DNA from: Proteiniphilum sp. UBA5283
GTDB taxonomy: Bacteria > Bacteroidota > Bacteroidia > Bacteroidales > Dysgonomonadaceae
Length of the DNA: 5,554 nucleotides
Assembly: GCA_002408485.1 (NCBI GenBank)
Contig: DHSP01000021.1
Coordinates: 20,771-26,324 of the forward strand
Direction of reading: 5' to 3'
Position numbers and translations under genes: made by a program. The notes under the pieces are model-generated. The model was not told where the DNA came from. It saw only the letters and a list, made by a program, of their open reading frames with translations, and made no database searches. Below are positions 1-5,554 of this stretch, piece by piece (within the stretch, counting starts at the first letter, position 1; each line of letters starts with the position of its first letter).

Positions 1-293
1 TCTTTGTCTTGCAAGACGTTGTAAAACGTCCCCAGCTCCACCAGCACATTGGCGTTGGTTGAATCCAACGTATGGCAATACTGCAAAAGATCCATAGCCT
101 CATCATACTTTCCCTGCGTTTTGGCATTCAAAGCCTGGTAGAAAAAATAGTCGAATTTGCGGCGGTCTTCCTCCTTGAGGGACAATGCTTCCGCATCCTG
201 CTGTATCAATGCCATCAGGGGCACCATCCCGGCAAGAAGGAAAAGCAATAAAAGAGAGACTGATTTTCTGTATAACGCGGTTATATGGGCCAT
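1..293 (-). CDS. Exported TPR-repeat protein, N-terminal part (runs off left edge)
   Basis: This is the first 97 codons of a minus-strand gene starting at ATG 293-291 and open to the window edge. Residues 1-10 are polar and basic (MAHITALYRK) and are followed by a strongly hydrophobic stretch at about 11-30, so a Sec signal peptide or N-terminal anchor is likely. The cleavage site is not clear-cut, possibly after A28. From about residue 50 the sequence reads as a tetratricopeptide repeat (FYQALNAKTQGKYDEAMDLL, then a second helix to about 80), and a second repeat begins at about 84 (VLVELGTFYNVL). TPR arrays are protein-interaction scaffolds, and the export signal places this one in the periplasm or membrane. 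It starts 16 bases after dut on the same strand, so the two are probably co-transcribed. From memory, a dut-TPR order is usual in Bacteroidales. The partner and exact role cannot be told from this fragment. The reading frame is continuous and looks intact. Confidence 0.82.
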   Translation of the reverse strand, partial: MAHITALYRKSVSLLLLFLLAGMVPLMALIQQDAEALSLKEEDRRKFDYFFYQALNAKTQGKYDEAMDLLQYCHTLDSTNANVLVELGTFYNVLQDK

Positions 294-309
294 TTTGTTG
301 CTTCGGTTA

Positions 310-744
310 TTATTTTTTGCCGGTATGTCCAAACCCGCCGGCGCCCCGTTCTGTTTCTTCCAGTGAATCGACCTGCTCCCATTCAACCATTGCATGTTGC
401 GCAATGACCATCTGACAGATTCGTTCCCCGTCGTTGACAACATACTCTTCATTCGAGAGGTTGACCAGGATCACCCGGATCTCTCCACGATAGTCGGCAT
501 CAATCGTTCCCGGAGCATTCACGATGCCAATTCCATGTTTTATAGCAAGGCCACTGCGCGGACGGATCTGCGCTTCAAATCCTATTGGAAGCTCAATATA
601 AATACCTGTGGGCACCAGCGCCCGTTCCAGCGGTTTCAACACCACCGGCTGCGAAACGTTGGCACGCAAATCCATACCTGCAGCAAAAGCGGTCGCATAT
701 TCCGGCAATGGATGTCTGGACGAGTTGACTATTTTAATCTTCAT
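310..744 (-). CDS. dut: Deoxyuridine 5'-triphosphate nucleotidohydrolase (dUTPase)
   Basis: This enzyme hydrolyses dUTP to dUMP and pyrophosphate, keeping uracil out of DNA and supplying dUMP for thymidylate synthesis in the cytosol. The 144-residue product has the normal length for the homotrimeric family and all five motifs in order: motif I AGMDLRA (22-28), motif II RPRSGLAIKHG (61-71), motif III NAPGTIDADYRGEI (76-89, with D82 the expected catalytic water-activating aspartate), motif IV GERICQMVI (106-114) and the glycine-rich C-terminal motif V RGAGGFGHTG (133-142). The last motif has His where many family members have Ser (GGFGSTG). The ATG at 744-742 gives a start matching family proteins (MKIKIVN), and no Shine-Dalgarno precedes it. 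A TPR gene follows 16 bases downstream, and a plus-strand gene is divergent. The frame is intact and there is no sign of transfer. Confidence 0.97.
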   Translation of the reverse strand: MKIKIVNSSRHPLPEYATAFAAGMDLRANVSQPVVLKPLERALVPTGIYIELPIGFEAQIRPRSGLAIKHGIGIVNAPGTIDADYRGEIRVILVNLSNEEYVVNDGERICQMVIAQHAMVEWEQVDSLEETERGAGGFGHTGKK

Positions 745-771
745 CGGAGGAGTCTGTTCAATTCAATTGTG

Positions 772-779
772 CGAATTTA
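772..779 (-). promoter_or_regulatory. Possible -7 box for dut
   Basis: Read on the minus strand, these bases are TAAATTCG, one mismatch from the Bacteroidota -7 consensus TAnnTTTG. They lie 27 bases before the dut start, which would leave a leader of roughly 20 bases. An upstream TTG (plus positions 803-805) is a possible -33 element, but its 23-base spacing is longer than the usual 19-21. This is a weak call made mainly from position. Confidence 0.25.
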
Positions 780-863
780 TACAATTCTGAGGAATAAAGG
801 GCCAATTTGATGAATTTTAAGCAAATTGAAAGGAGCTGCAGGCAACATTTAAGAGCTACACCA

Positions 864-894
864 TTCGTGAACTACAAAAAATATTCTATCTTTG
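864..894 (+). promoter_or_regulatory. Bacteroidota-type promoter for the 241-residue gene
   Basis: TATCTTTG at 887-894 is an exact match to the TAnnTTTG -7 element of Bacteroidota primary sigma promoters. TTCG at 864-867 lies exactly 19 bases upstream and is one mismatch from the -33 TTTG. Transcription would be expected to begin only a few bases after 894, almost at the ATG at 900. That supports 900 rather than the upstream TTG 807 or ATG 810 as the translation start and suggests a leaderless or near-leaderless mRNA. It probably also drives the regulator gene 29 bases after this one. Confidence 0.55.
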
Positions 895-899
895 CGTAT

Positions 900-1625
900 A
901 TGAGCGGACAAGACGACCTACTGGCCAAGTTACGCCAAACGTTGAACGAACAAGGAATCGACTCGTTTCATATCCTCGAGGACCTGGTACCGATTGAGGA
1001 GCAGATGGACTATTTCCGGTATTTCGACAGATTGAGAAAAGAGAACAGCCCCTTTGAACGCGACGAAGAAGTGGCGGTGTTGTTTTCTCCATACGAGTCG
1101 ATTGAACGCAAAAAAAGGAGTCTGACGCTGCTGGCTTCCATCCCCGACGTGGGTGCCTACCGCTCCATTGAAACCTATCACAGCAGTCCGCTGGAACCCG
1201 AACTGCTCAACTGGTCCTCGATGGCCCTGGTAAGTAGCCGCATTGTCCTGAGCTCCGATCTGTCGGGACATCAGCAGATTTATATCTCCTCGGGACTGGG
1301 AGGGCACGACAAGAAACTGCGTTTTTTTGCTCTGTTCACCACGCAAGACAGACAGCCTCTTTCGGATCTGCAAAGAGAAATAGTGGAACGTGAATTTATT
1401 TTCCAGCTGCAAAAAGGAGAAATAGTCATTGAAAAATTCGAAATAAAAGATAATTATTTTACCATACTGATGCTTTTTTCTTTCGACAACGACGCAAAAT
1501 CGAGTCTCAATGCTGCTGTTGCCGAGTGCAACCAATATGGTAATTTTCTGGATCCAAAATTTCTCTTTACAAATGTAAAGATACTAAGCGAGAAAGAAAT
1601 CGCCCATTTACTGGAGAAAAAGTAA
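900..1625 (+). CDS. Conserved-looking soluble protein of unknown function (241 aa)
   Basis: I do not recognise the family. The frame is open back to TTG 807 and ATG 810, but I chose ATG 900 because an exact TAnnTTTG promoter box ends five bases before it and the product then starts with a clean helix (MSGQDDLLAKLRQTLNEQGI). The extra 31 residues look like untranslated DNA read through. The product has no signal peptide or membrane segment, so it should be cytosolic. It is rich in charged residues, with an acidic helical N-terminal third (to about residue 85 of the 241), a central part with IETYHSSPLEPELLNW and SSGLGGHDKKLRFFALF, and a C-terminal part with alternating strands and helices ending in a Lys-rich tail. 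The motifs look conserved, but no catalytic signature is evident. The gene ends 29 bases before the regulator gene and may share its transcript. Whether it is functionally tied to the regulator or is a housekeeping neighbour is not shown. Confidence 0.8.
   Translation: MSGQDDLLAKLRQTLNEQGIDSFHILEDLVPIEEQMDYFRYFDRLRKENSPFERDEEVAVLFSPYESIERKKRSLTLLASIPDVGAYRSIETYHSSPLEPELLNWSSMALVSSRIVLSSDLSGHQQIYISSGLGGHDKKLRFFALFTTQDRQPLSDLQREIVEREFIFQLQKGEIVIEKFEIKDNYFTILMLFSFDNDAKSSLNAAVAECNQYGNFLDPKFLFTNVKILSEKEIAHLLEKK
1565..1580. repeat. 16-bp inverted repeat, possible operator upstream of the regulator gene
   Basis: CTTTACAAATGTAAAG has perfect 7-base arms (CTTTACA / TGTAAAG) around AA. It lies inside the last 60 bases of the 241-residue gene, 74 bases before the regulator start. 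It resembles CTTTACAACATAAAG at 4638-4652 upstream of susC. It is also coding sequence (FTNVK), and a 7-base-arm palindrome is not rare by chance in a window this size, so an operator role is speculative. Confidence 0.25.
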
Positions 1626-1654
1626 ACCATCTGTCCCACCGTATTTCCGGCATC

Positions 1655-4537
1655 ATGAGGCAATCAGCCAGTAAAAAATATTTTTGCACGGCACTCATCA
1701 CCGTTATGCTCACCGCGCTCAGCCTCACGGGCCGTGCACAGGAGATCCCCTTCATACCTCCCGTTTATAACTATACGACTGGCAATTACAAGGCAGGGAA
1801 CCAGAACTGGGCTGTTGCACAGGGGAGCAACGGCGTAATCTATGTAGGGAATAACAACGGACTGCTAAGTTTTGAGGGGATAAACTGGAAACTGCACAAG
1901 CTACCAAACAATCTTTCCGTAAAATCAATTTATATCGATTCGGACGCTTCACCGGAACGCATTTACGTGGGTTCATTCGAAGAGTTCGGGTATTTTGAGT
2001 ACGACGAAAAAAATCAACTTATTTACCACTCTGTCAAAAGTCTGGTAAAAGATTACACGTTTCACAACGATGAAATATGGACAATTCATCCCTTCAAGGG
2101 CAATATCTACTTCCAGTCGTTTTCAGCTGTTTTCGCCTATGACGGGAAGAAGGTAACCACACTGAGCCCTCATCCGGCAGTGTTGTATTTCTTCCCCGTA
2201 GGCGATGACATGTTTGCACAGTTAATCAACAACGATTTCTATCGTTTCGACGGAGACAAGTTTCACCACATTCTGACACGTGATCAGCTTAAAGATGACA
2301 ATGTGGTGGCGGTCTTACCTTTCGATGATGAATACCTACTGATAACATCTAAAAGCGGCCTCTACCGGTTTTCAGAGGATACACAGACACTTACCCCCTG
2401 GAAAACATCCATAGAGCCGGACTTAACGGGAGCCATCATCAACCGGGCCATTTTTTCGGCCAATGAACAATATATATTCGGAACACTCAACAGCGGGCTC
2501 TACGCCGTTGACAGGAAAGGGAACAAACTGTGGCATGTCAGCCGGAGCAGCGGACTGAACAATAATACCATATTGGCTTTATACAGCGACAGAGAACACA
2601 ACATCTGGGTAGCCCTCGACAACGGCATCTCATACATTCGAACCCAATCGCCTTTTACTATTTTTGAACCTAACGATGTACAGATAGGTTTGGTAGAGGA
2701 TATCCTTTTCCATCGGAACAACCTCTATGTGGCCACAAACCAGGGAATTTATCATTATTCAGAAGCTGAGAAAAACTTCTTTCGCCTGCCAGAGTTCGAT
2801 ACTCAGGCATGGTTCATCAGAACTTTCGGGAATCAGATCTTCGTCGGTCACAATTTGGGTACTTCACTTCTTGAGAACGGCAAGGAGAAAGTGATTCCGG
2901 AAGCCCAGACCGGCGGGATGGATATAAAACAGGCAGTCATCAACGGGAAAAATGTTCTTCTTGAATCAACATATACCTCATTGTACATATATACCCAGAC
3001 TTTGGCCGGCAACTGGATTTTCAGCCACCGGGCAGAAGGATTCCTGGACCTTATCAAAAACCTTGAGCCAGACCACACCGGAAACATCTGGGCCGGACAC
3101 ATGTACAAGGGAGTCTATCGTTTACGGCTCGACAATGCACTTCGAAAAGTCGTGGAGATTGAAAATTACCAGTCGCTCGATAGTGCGAAAACAGCACTAC
3201 CCGATCCTGTAAAGGTAATGAAACTGAAAGGACGTATCGTGTTTACCGACGGGAACCGTTTTTACACTTATGACGACATACACGGAAAAATTATTCCGTA
3301 TGACTTGTTAAACAGGTATCTGCCCGATTTTGCCGATACCTACCGGATTGTCTCCATAAACGATACGCTACACTGGTTCATCCGCAACACAGAGTATGCC
3401 CTGGTATCTTCCTCCGGAGACACATACAGGCTGGTCGATCGCATACCTTACAGCATTCTTAACAATCCTCCCAACATGGGACGAGCCAATGTGTATGTGG
3501 CCGATGAACAGACTACCTATTTCTGTCTGAATGGGGGTATAGGAAGATATATTTTTACTGAAGGGCCAAAACAAAAAAGAAGCACCTTATACCTCTCGTC
3601 AGCAGAGTATTATGACAGAAAAAATGACCAAACCTCCTATCTTGATCCACGAAAAAAAGCAATTATTGCTTATCAGCATAACGACGTTGGTTTTCAGTTT
3701 ATGTATCCCGAATATTCTAAAAATGTATTCAGGGTAGAATGTTTTTTAGACGGCTACGATAGCAGATGGGTAAATACAGCCGAGGATCTTTCCATATCCT
3801 ACAATAACCTGCCGGCCGGTGAGTATATCATGAAGGCACGTGTACGGGATAATTCAGGAGCGGTACTATCCACGGTCGGTTTTACCTTCCGGATTAAAAA
3901 TCCATGGTATAAAACCTGGTGGGCATATCTCTCCTATGTCTTGTTCATCTTATTTATCACCGTTCTTCTCATTGAAAATCATGTACAAAAAGTAGTCGAA
4001 AGAAAAAACAAACTTTTTTCTGAACAGGAAAACCGGCGGCTCGCACAACTTGACAAACAGGAAAAAGAAATTACTGCACTGCGTAATGAGAAGCTGGAGT
4101 CGGATCTCACCTATAAAGGCAAGGAGCTGGCCAGCGCCACCATGATGATTATCAATCATACCGAATTTCTGAAAAATCTGCGTGCACGGATTCAATCCTG
4201 TATGCTGACAGGCAAAATCAACCGCAGCGAAGGAAATGAGTTGGTGACAATGATCGGGGAAAACTTATCGGAAGAGGATGCATGGATCGTCTTCCAGGAA
4301 AACTTCGACCTCATCCACAAAAATTTCTTCCGAAAGCTCAAGGAGAGATACCCCGCACTCACCCCATCAGATCTAAAACTTTGCACGCTACTCCGTTTGA
4401 ACTACTCTTCCAAGGAGATTGCGGGGATGATGAACATCTCCATCCGGGGAGTAGAGGCTGCACGATACAGGCTACGAAAAAAGCTGGATCTCAACGAAGC
4501 CGAAAATCTGGTCGATTTTATGATAAAATTCGAATAA
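1655..4537 (+). CDS. One-piece transmembrane sensor-regulator: Reg_prop propeller, Y_Y_Y domain, LuxR-type HTH
   Basis: This is a 960-residue inner-membrane transcription regulator that probably senses a periplasmic ligand and controls the adjacent susC operon. In order it shows: a signal peptide at 1-28 (cleavage likely GRA|QE); a long periplasmic beta-propeller region, about 35-640, with degenerate two-component-regulator-propeller repeats (clear at 303-328, core NIWVALDNGISYI, and at 473-490, core HTGNIWAGHMYKGVYRL); a triple-tyrosine (Y_Y_Y) domain at about 684-748 (FLDGYDSRW, YNNLPAGEYIMKARV); one transmembrane helix at about 755-773; a charged coiled coil at about 776-826; a helical linker; and a LuxR-type HTH at about 899-945 (LTPSDLKLC, SSKEIAGMMNIS, then recognition helix RGVEAARYRLRKKL). 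Histidine kinase and receiver domains, found in the related hybrid two-component systems, are absent, so the signal must pass directly from propeller to HTH, perhaps by dimerisation through the coiled coil. This architecture is known beside SusC/SusD loci. The ligand is unknown. The frame is intact, and the start is 29 bases after the preceding gene. Confidence 0.93.
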   Translation: MRQSASKKYFCTALITVMLTALSLTGRAQEIPFIPPVYNYTTGNYKAGNQNWAVAQGSNGVIYVGNNNGLLSFEGINWKLHKLPNNLSVKSIYIDSDASPERIYVGSFEEFGYFEYDEKNQLIYHSVKSLVKDYTFHNDEIWTIHPFKGNIYFQSFSAVFAYDGKKVTTLSPHPAVLYFFPVGDDMFAQLINNDFYRFDGDKFHHILTRDQLKDDNVVAVLPFDDEYLLITSKSGLYRFSEDTQTLTPWKTSIEPDLTGAIINRAIFSANEQYIFGTLNSGLYAVDRKGNKLWHVSRSSGLNNNTILALYSDREHNIWVALDNGISYIRTQSPFTIFEPNDVQIGLVEDILFHRNNLYVATNQGIYHYSEAEKNFFRLPEFDTQAWFIRTFGNQIFVGHNLGTSLLENGKEKVIPEAQTGGMDIKQAVINGKNVLLESTYTSLYIYTQTLAGNWIFSHRAEGFLDLIKNLEPDHTGNIWAGHMYKGVYRLRLDNALRKVVEIENYQSLDSAKTALPDPVKVMKLKGRIVFTDGNRFYTYDDIHGKIIPYDLLNRYLPDFADTYRIVSINDTLHWFIRNTEYALVSSSGDTYRLVDRIPYSILNNPPNMGRANVYVADEQTTYFCLNGGIGRYIFTEGPKQKRSTLYLSSAEYYDRKNDQTSYLDPRKKAIIAYQHNDVGFQFMYPEYSKNVFRVECFLDGYDSRWVNTAEDLSISYNNLPAGEYIMKARVRDNSGAVLSTVGFTFRIKNPWYKTWWAYLSYVLFILFITVLLIENHVQKVVERKNKLFSEQENRRLAQLDKQEKEITALRNEKLESDLTYKGKELASATMMIINHTEFLKNLRARIQSCMLTGKINRSEGNELVTMIGENLSEEDAWIVFQENFDLIHKNFFRKLKERYPALTPSDLKLCTLLRLNYSSKEIAGMMNISIRGVEAARYRLRKKLDLNEAENLVDFMIKFE

Positions 4538-4548
4538 ATGGCTACTGT

Positions 4549-4615
4549 ACACTTATCGACATGCTAATTCATAATAAATTAATAATCTGAAACTTTAACC
4601 TTATCGACGTAGTAA
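4549..4615 (+). repeat. Direct repeat pair, candidate regulator-binding sites
   Basis: The exact 9-mer CTTATCGAC occurs at 4552-4560 and 4600-4608. Extending to 19 bases (4549-4567 and 4597-4615) gives 14 identities, including a shared TAA at the right end. The copies are 48 bp apart, about four and a half helical turns. They lie upstream of both candidate susC promoter boxes; the nearer copy is centred about 60 bases before the start expected from the 4653 box, a usual place for an activator. Binding by the adjacent HTH regulator is inferred from position only. Confidence 0.4.
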
Positions 4616-4630
4616 AAAAGTATCCTTTAA

Positions 4631-4659
4631 AAACATGCTTTACAACATAAAGTATTTTT
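4631..4659 (+). terminator. Weak hairpin with T-run, possible terminator or operator dyad
   Basis: ATGCTTTA (4635-4642) can pair with TAAAGTAT (4648-4655) across a CAACA loop, with one G-U pair. It is flanked by AAA before and TTTT after, which can extend the stem beyond a mismatch. The placement, about 95 bases after the regulator stop, fits an intrinsic terminator, but the stem is AT-rich and would be weak. The same bases contain the dyad resembling 1565-1580 and overlap the TATTTTTG box at 4653-4660, so an operator or promoter reading competes with the terminator reading. Confidence 0.3.
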
Positions 4660-4660
4660 G
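4653..4660 (+). promoter_or_regulatory. Candidate susC promoter -7 box
   Basis: TATTTTTG matches the Bacteroidota TAnnTTTG -7 consensus exactly. Transcription from it would give a susC leader of roughly 70-75 bases. No good -33 TTTG lies at the usual 19-21 base spacing (TTTA at 4626-4629 is 23 bases away), which would fit an activator-dependent promoter. A second, one-mismatch box, TTATTTTG, lies at 4698-4705 and would give a leader of about 30 bases. The sequence does not decide between them. Confidence 0.4.
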
Positions 4661-4731
4661 AAGAGGCAATATATTTTACAAGACGGAAAGCAATTTATTA
4701 TTTTGTGTCGAAGATTTTTTCAACAAAAATT

Positions 4732-4743
4732 ATGAATCCATGA
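4732..4743 (+). other. Three-codon upstream ORF overlapping the susC start
   Basis: ATG AAT CCA TGA encodes Met-Asn-Pro-stop. Its TGA at 4741-4743 overlaps the susC ATG at 4740-4742, giving an ATGA junction. It could be an accident of the AT-rich leader, or it could capture ribosomes and pass them to susC. The ATG at 4740 is the first that opens the receptor frame. Confidence 0.25.
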
Positions 4744-5554
4744 AATTGAAAATTGCAACAGTTTTAAATCTCCTGCTGTTCACCATGATGTTATTTGCAC
4801 AGCAGCAAATAAACGTCTCCGGAACGGTGACGGAAGGAGCCACGGGAGACCCGGCTATAGGGGTTACCGTATTGGTGAAAGGAACGACCCTCGGCACCGT
4901 GACCGGGGTCGATGGAACTTACACACTCTCCAATGTACCGGCGGATGCGACCCTTGTCTTCAGCTACATCGGGATGACAACGATTGAAGAATCCCTCAAC
5001 GGACGGACCTTGGTGAATGTGGTCATGGCGGAAGATGTACAGGCGCTGGAGGAAGTGGTCGTGATCGGCTACGGCACCGCCCGGAAAAGAGACTTGACCG
5101 GCTCCATTGTCAGTGTGAATGCCGAAGAGATTGCCAACCGTCCTACAACAAACCTATTGTCATCCGTACAGGGCAAAGTTGCCGGTGTACAGATTGTAAA
5201 CTCCGGTCGCGCGGGACAGGATCCGGAGGTGCGGATCCGGGGCACAAACTCTATTAACGGTTATTCCCCTTTGTATGTGGTCGACGGCCTGTTTTCCGAT
5301 AACATAAACTATCTGAATCCCGCAGACATTGAATCGATGGAAATATTGAAAGACCCCTCTTCGTTGGCAATTTTTGGGGTACGCGGTGCCAATGGCGTCA
5401 TCATTGTAAACACGAAACGGGCAAAAAGAGGACAGACCGTGGTAAACTTCAACAGCTCACTCGGCTTTAAAGAGGTTACACACAAGATGCCGATGACCAA
5501 CGCGGCACAGTTCCGCGAATTGTACGACGAACAGCGGATCAACCAGGGGCTGGG
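4740..5554 (+). CDS. SusC-like TonB-dependent outer-membrane receptor, N-terminal 271 residues (runs off right edge)
   Basis: This is the start of a SusC/RagA-family transporter, which imports oligosaccharides or peptides across the outer membrane with energy from TonB, normally under a SusD lipoprotein lid. In order: a signal peptide at 1-20 (MLFA|QQQ); a carboxypeptidase-D-like regulatory domain at about 24-97 (VSGTVTEGATGDPAIGVTV to the NVVMAED strand); a TonB-box-like segment with the SusC signature EEVVVIGYGTARKRDLTGSI (104-123); and a plug domain from about 124 containing QGKVAGVQI (144-152), VRIRGTNSI, LYVVDG, NPADIESMEILKD and RGANGVIIV (215-223). No STN domain precedes the CarboxypepD-like domain, so anti-sigma signalling is not expected, which agrees with control by the upstream HTH regulator. 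Full-length relatives have about 1,000 residues, so roughly a quarter is present. The start has no Shine-Dalgarno and an A-rich upstream stretch, as is usual in the phylum. The substrate cannot be inferred here. Confidence 0.95.
   Translation, partial: MKLKIATVLNLLLFTMMLFAQQQINVSGTVTEGATGDPAIGVTVLVKGTTLGTVTGVDGTYTLSNVPADATLVFSYIGMTTIEESLNGRTLVNVVMAEDVQALEEVVVIGYGTARKRDLTGSIVSVNAEEIANRPTTNLLSSVQGKVAGVQIVNSGRAGQDPEVRIRGTNSINGYSPLYVVDGLFSDNINYLNPADIESMEILKDPSSLAIFGVRGANGVIIVNTKRAKRGQTVVNFNSSLGFKEVTHKMPMTNAAQFRELYDEQRINQGL

Larger units (their letters stand above)
4538..4739. other. AT-rich intergenic region, regulator to susC
   Basis: This 202-base non-coding spacer separates the regulator stop from the susC start. 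Listed separately are a direct repeat pair, a weak hairpin with a T-run, two possible -7 boxes and a three-codon upstream ORF. There is no GC-rich intrinsic terminator, so readthrough from the regulator into susC is possible. I see no RNA gene in it. Confidence 0.8.

Noticed and set aside
746..752. GGAGGAG on the plus strand as a ribosome binding site
   Set aside because: No start codon lies at a suitable distance on the plus strand, and Bacteroidota rarely use Shine-Dalgarno sites.
765..786. AATTGT ... ACAATT inverted repeat with a 10-base gap in the divergent region
   Set aside because: The arms are only six AT-rich bases; this is expected by chance in such sequence, despite its position over the possible dut -7 box.
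394..810. Plus-strand open frame opposite dut
   Set aside because: It lies antisense to all of dut, whose five family motifs are intact; the translation has no recognisable features.
807..899. Upstream extension of the 241-residue protein from TTG 807 or ATG 810
   Set aside because: An exact promoter box at 887-894 lies inside it, and the extra residues look like untranslated DNA.
930..1535. 201-codon minus-strand open frame
   Set aside because: It is antisense to the 241-residue gene, and the composition (Phe/Gln-rich, no motif) is that of a reverse-strand shadow.
1642..1649. TATTTCCG as a -7 box five bases before the regulator ATG
   Set aside because: It has two mismatches in the TTTG half and no -33 element at 19-21 bases; readthrough from the upstream gene is simpler.
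4282..4590. 102-codon plus-strand frame running past the regulator stop
   Set aside because: It overlaps the HTH-coding end of the regulator in another frame and shows no protein-like features.
1..5554. CRISPR array, tRNA/rRNA, insertion sequence or phage attachment site
   Set aside because: No regular repeat-spacer pattern, structural RNA sequence, transposase frame or flanking terminal repeats were seen.

Overview
The window looks like chromosomal DNA of a Bacteroidota bacterium, most likely order Bacteroidales. The evidence is a SusC-type TonB-dependent receptor beginning at the right edge, a large sensor of the Reg_prop / triple-tyrosine / LuxR-HTH type that is typical of this phylum, promoter-like TAnnTTTG boxes (the Bacteroidota primary sigma -7 element), and a lack of Shine-Dalgarno sequences before the starts. 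The species cannot be named from the sequence.

Left part (1-744, minus strand): dut (dUTPase) is followed after 16 bases by the start of an exported TPR protein that runs off the left edge. This is an ordinary housekeeping pair, probably co-transcribed. A short divergent region (745-899) separates it from the plus-strand genes. It contains a good promoter match (864-894) that ends almost on top of the preferred start codon of the next gene.

Middle (900-4537, plus strand): a 241-residue soluble protein of unrecognised function is followed after 29 bases by a 960-residue membrane-spanning regulator. The regulator has a signal peptide, a periplasmic beta-propeller region, a Y_Y_Y domain, one transmembrane helix, a coiled coil and a LuxR-type DNA-binding helix-turn-helix. 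It has no histidine kinase or receiver domain, so it should couple an external signal directly to transcription, as has been proposed for SusR-type regulators.

Right part (4538-5554): a 202-base AT-rich intergenic region precedes the first 271 codons of a SusC-like outer-membrane receptor, presumably the first gene of a nutrient-uptake (PUL-like) operon controlled by the regulator. The spacer holds a 9-bp exact direct repeat (14 of 19 positions when extended) 48 bp apart, a dyad resembling one inside the 3' end of the 241-residue gene, two possible promoter boxes and a three-codon upstream ORF whose stop overlaps the susC start. No carbohydrate-active enzyme or SusD lies inside the window, so the substrate is unknown. 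I see no clear sign of an entirely new system. The most informative part is the candidate regulatory layout between the regulator and susC.
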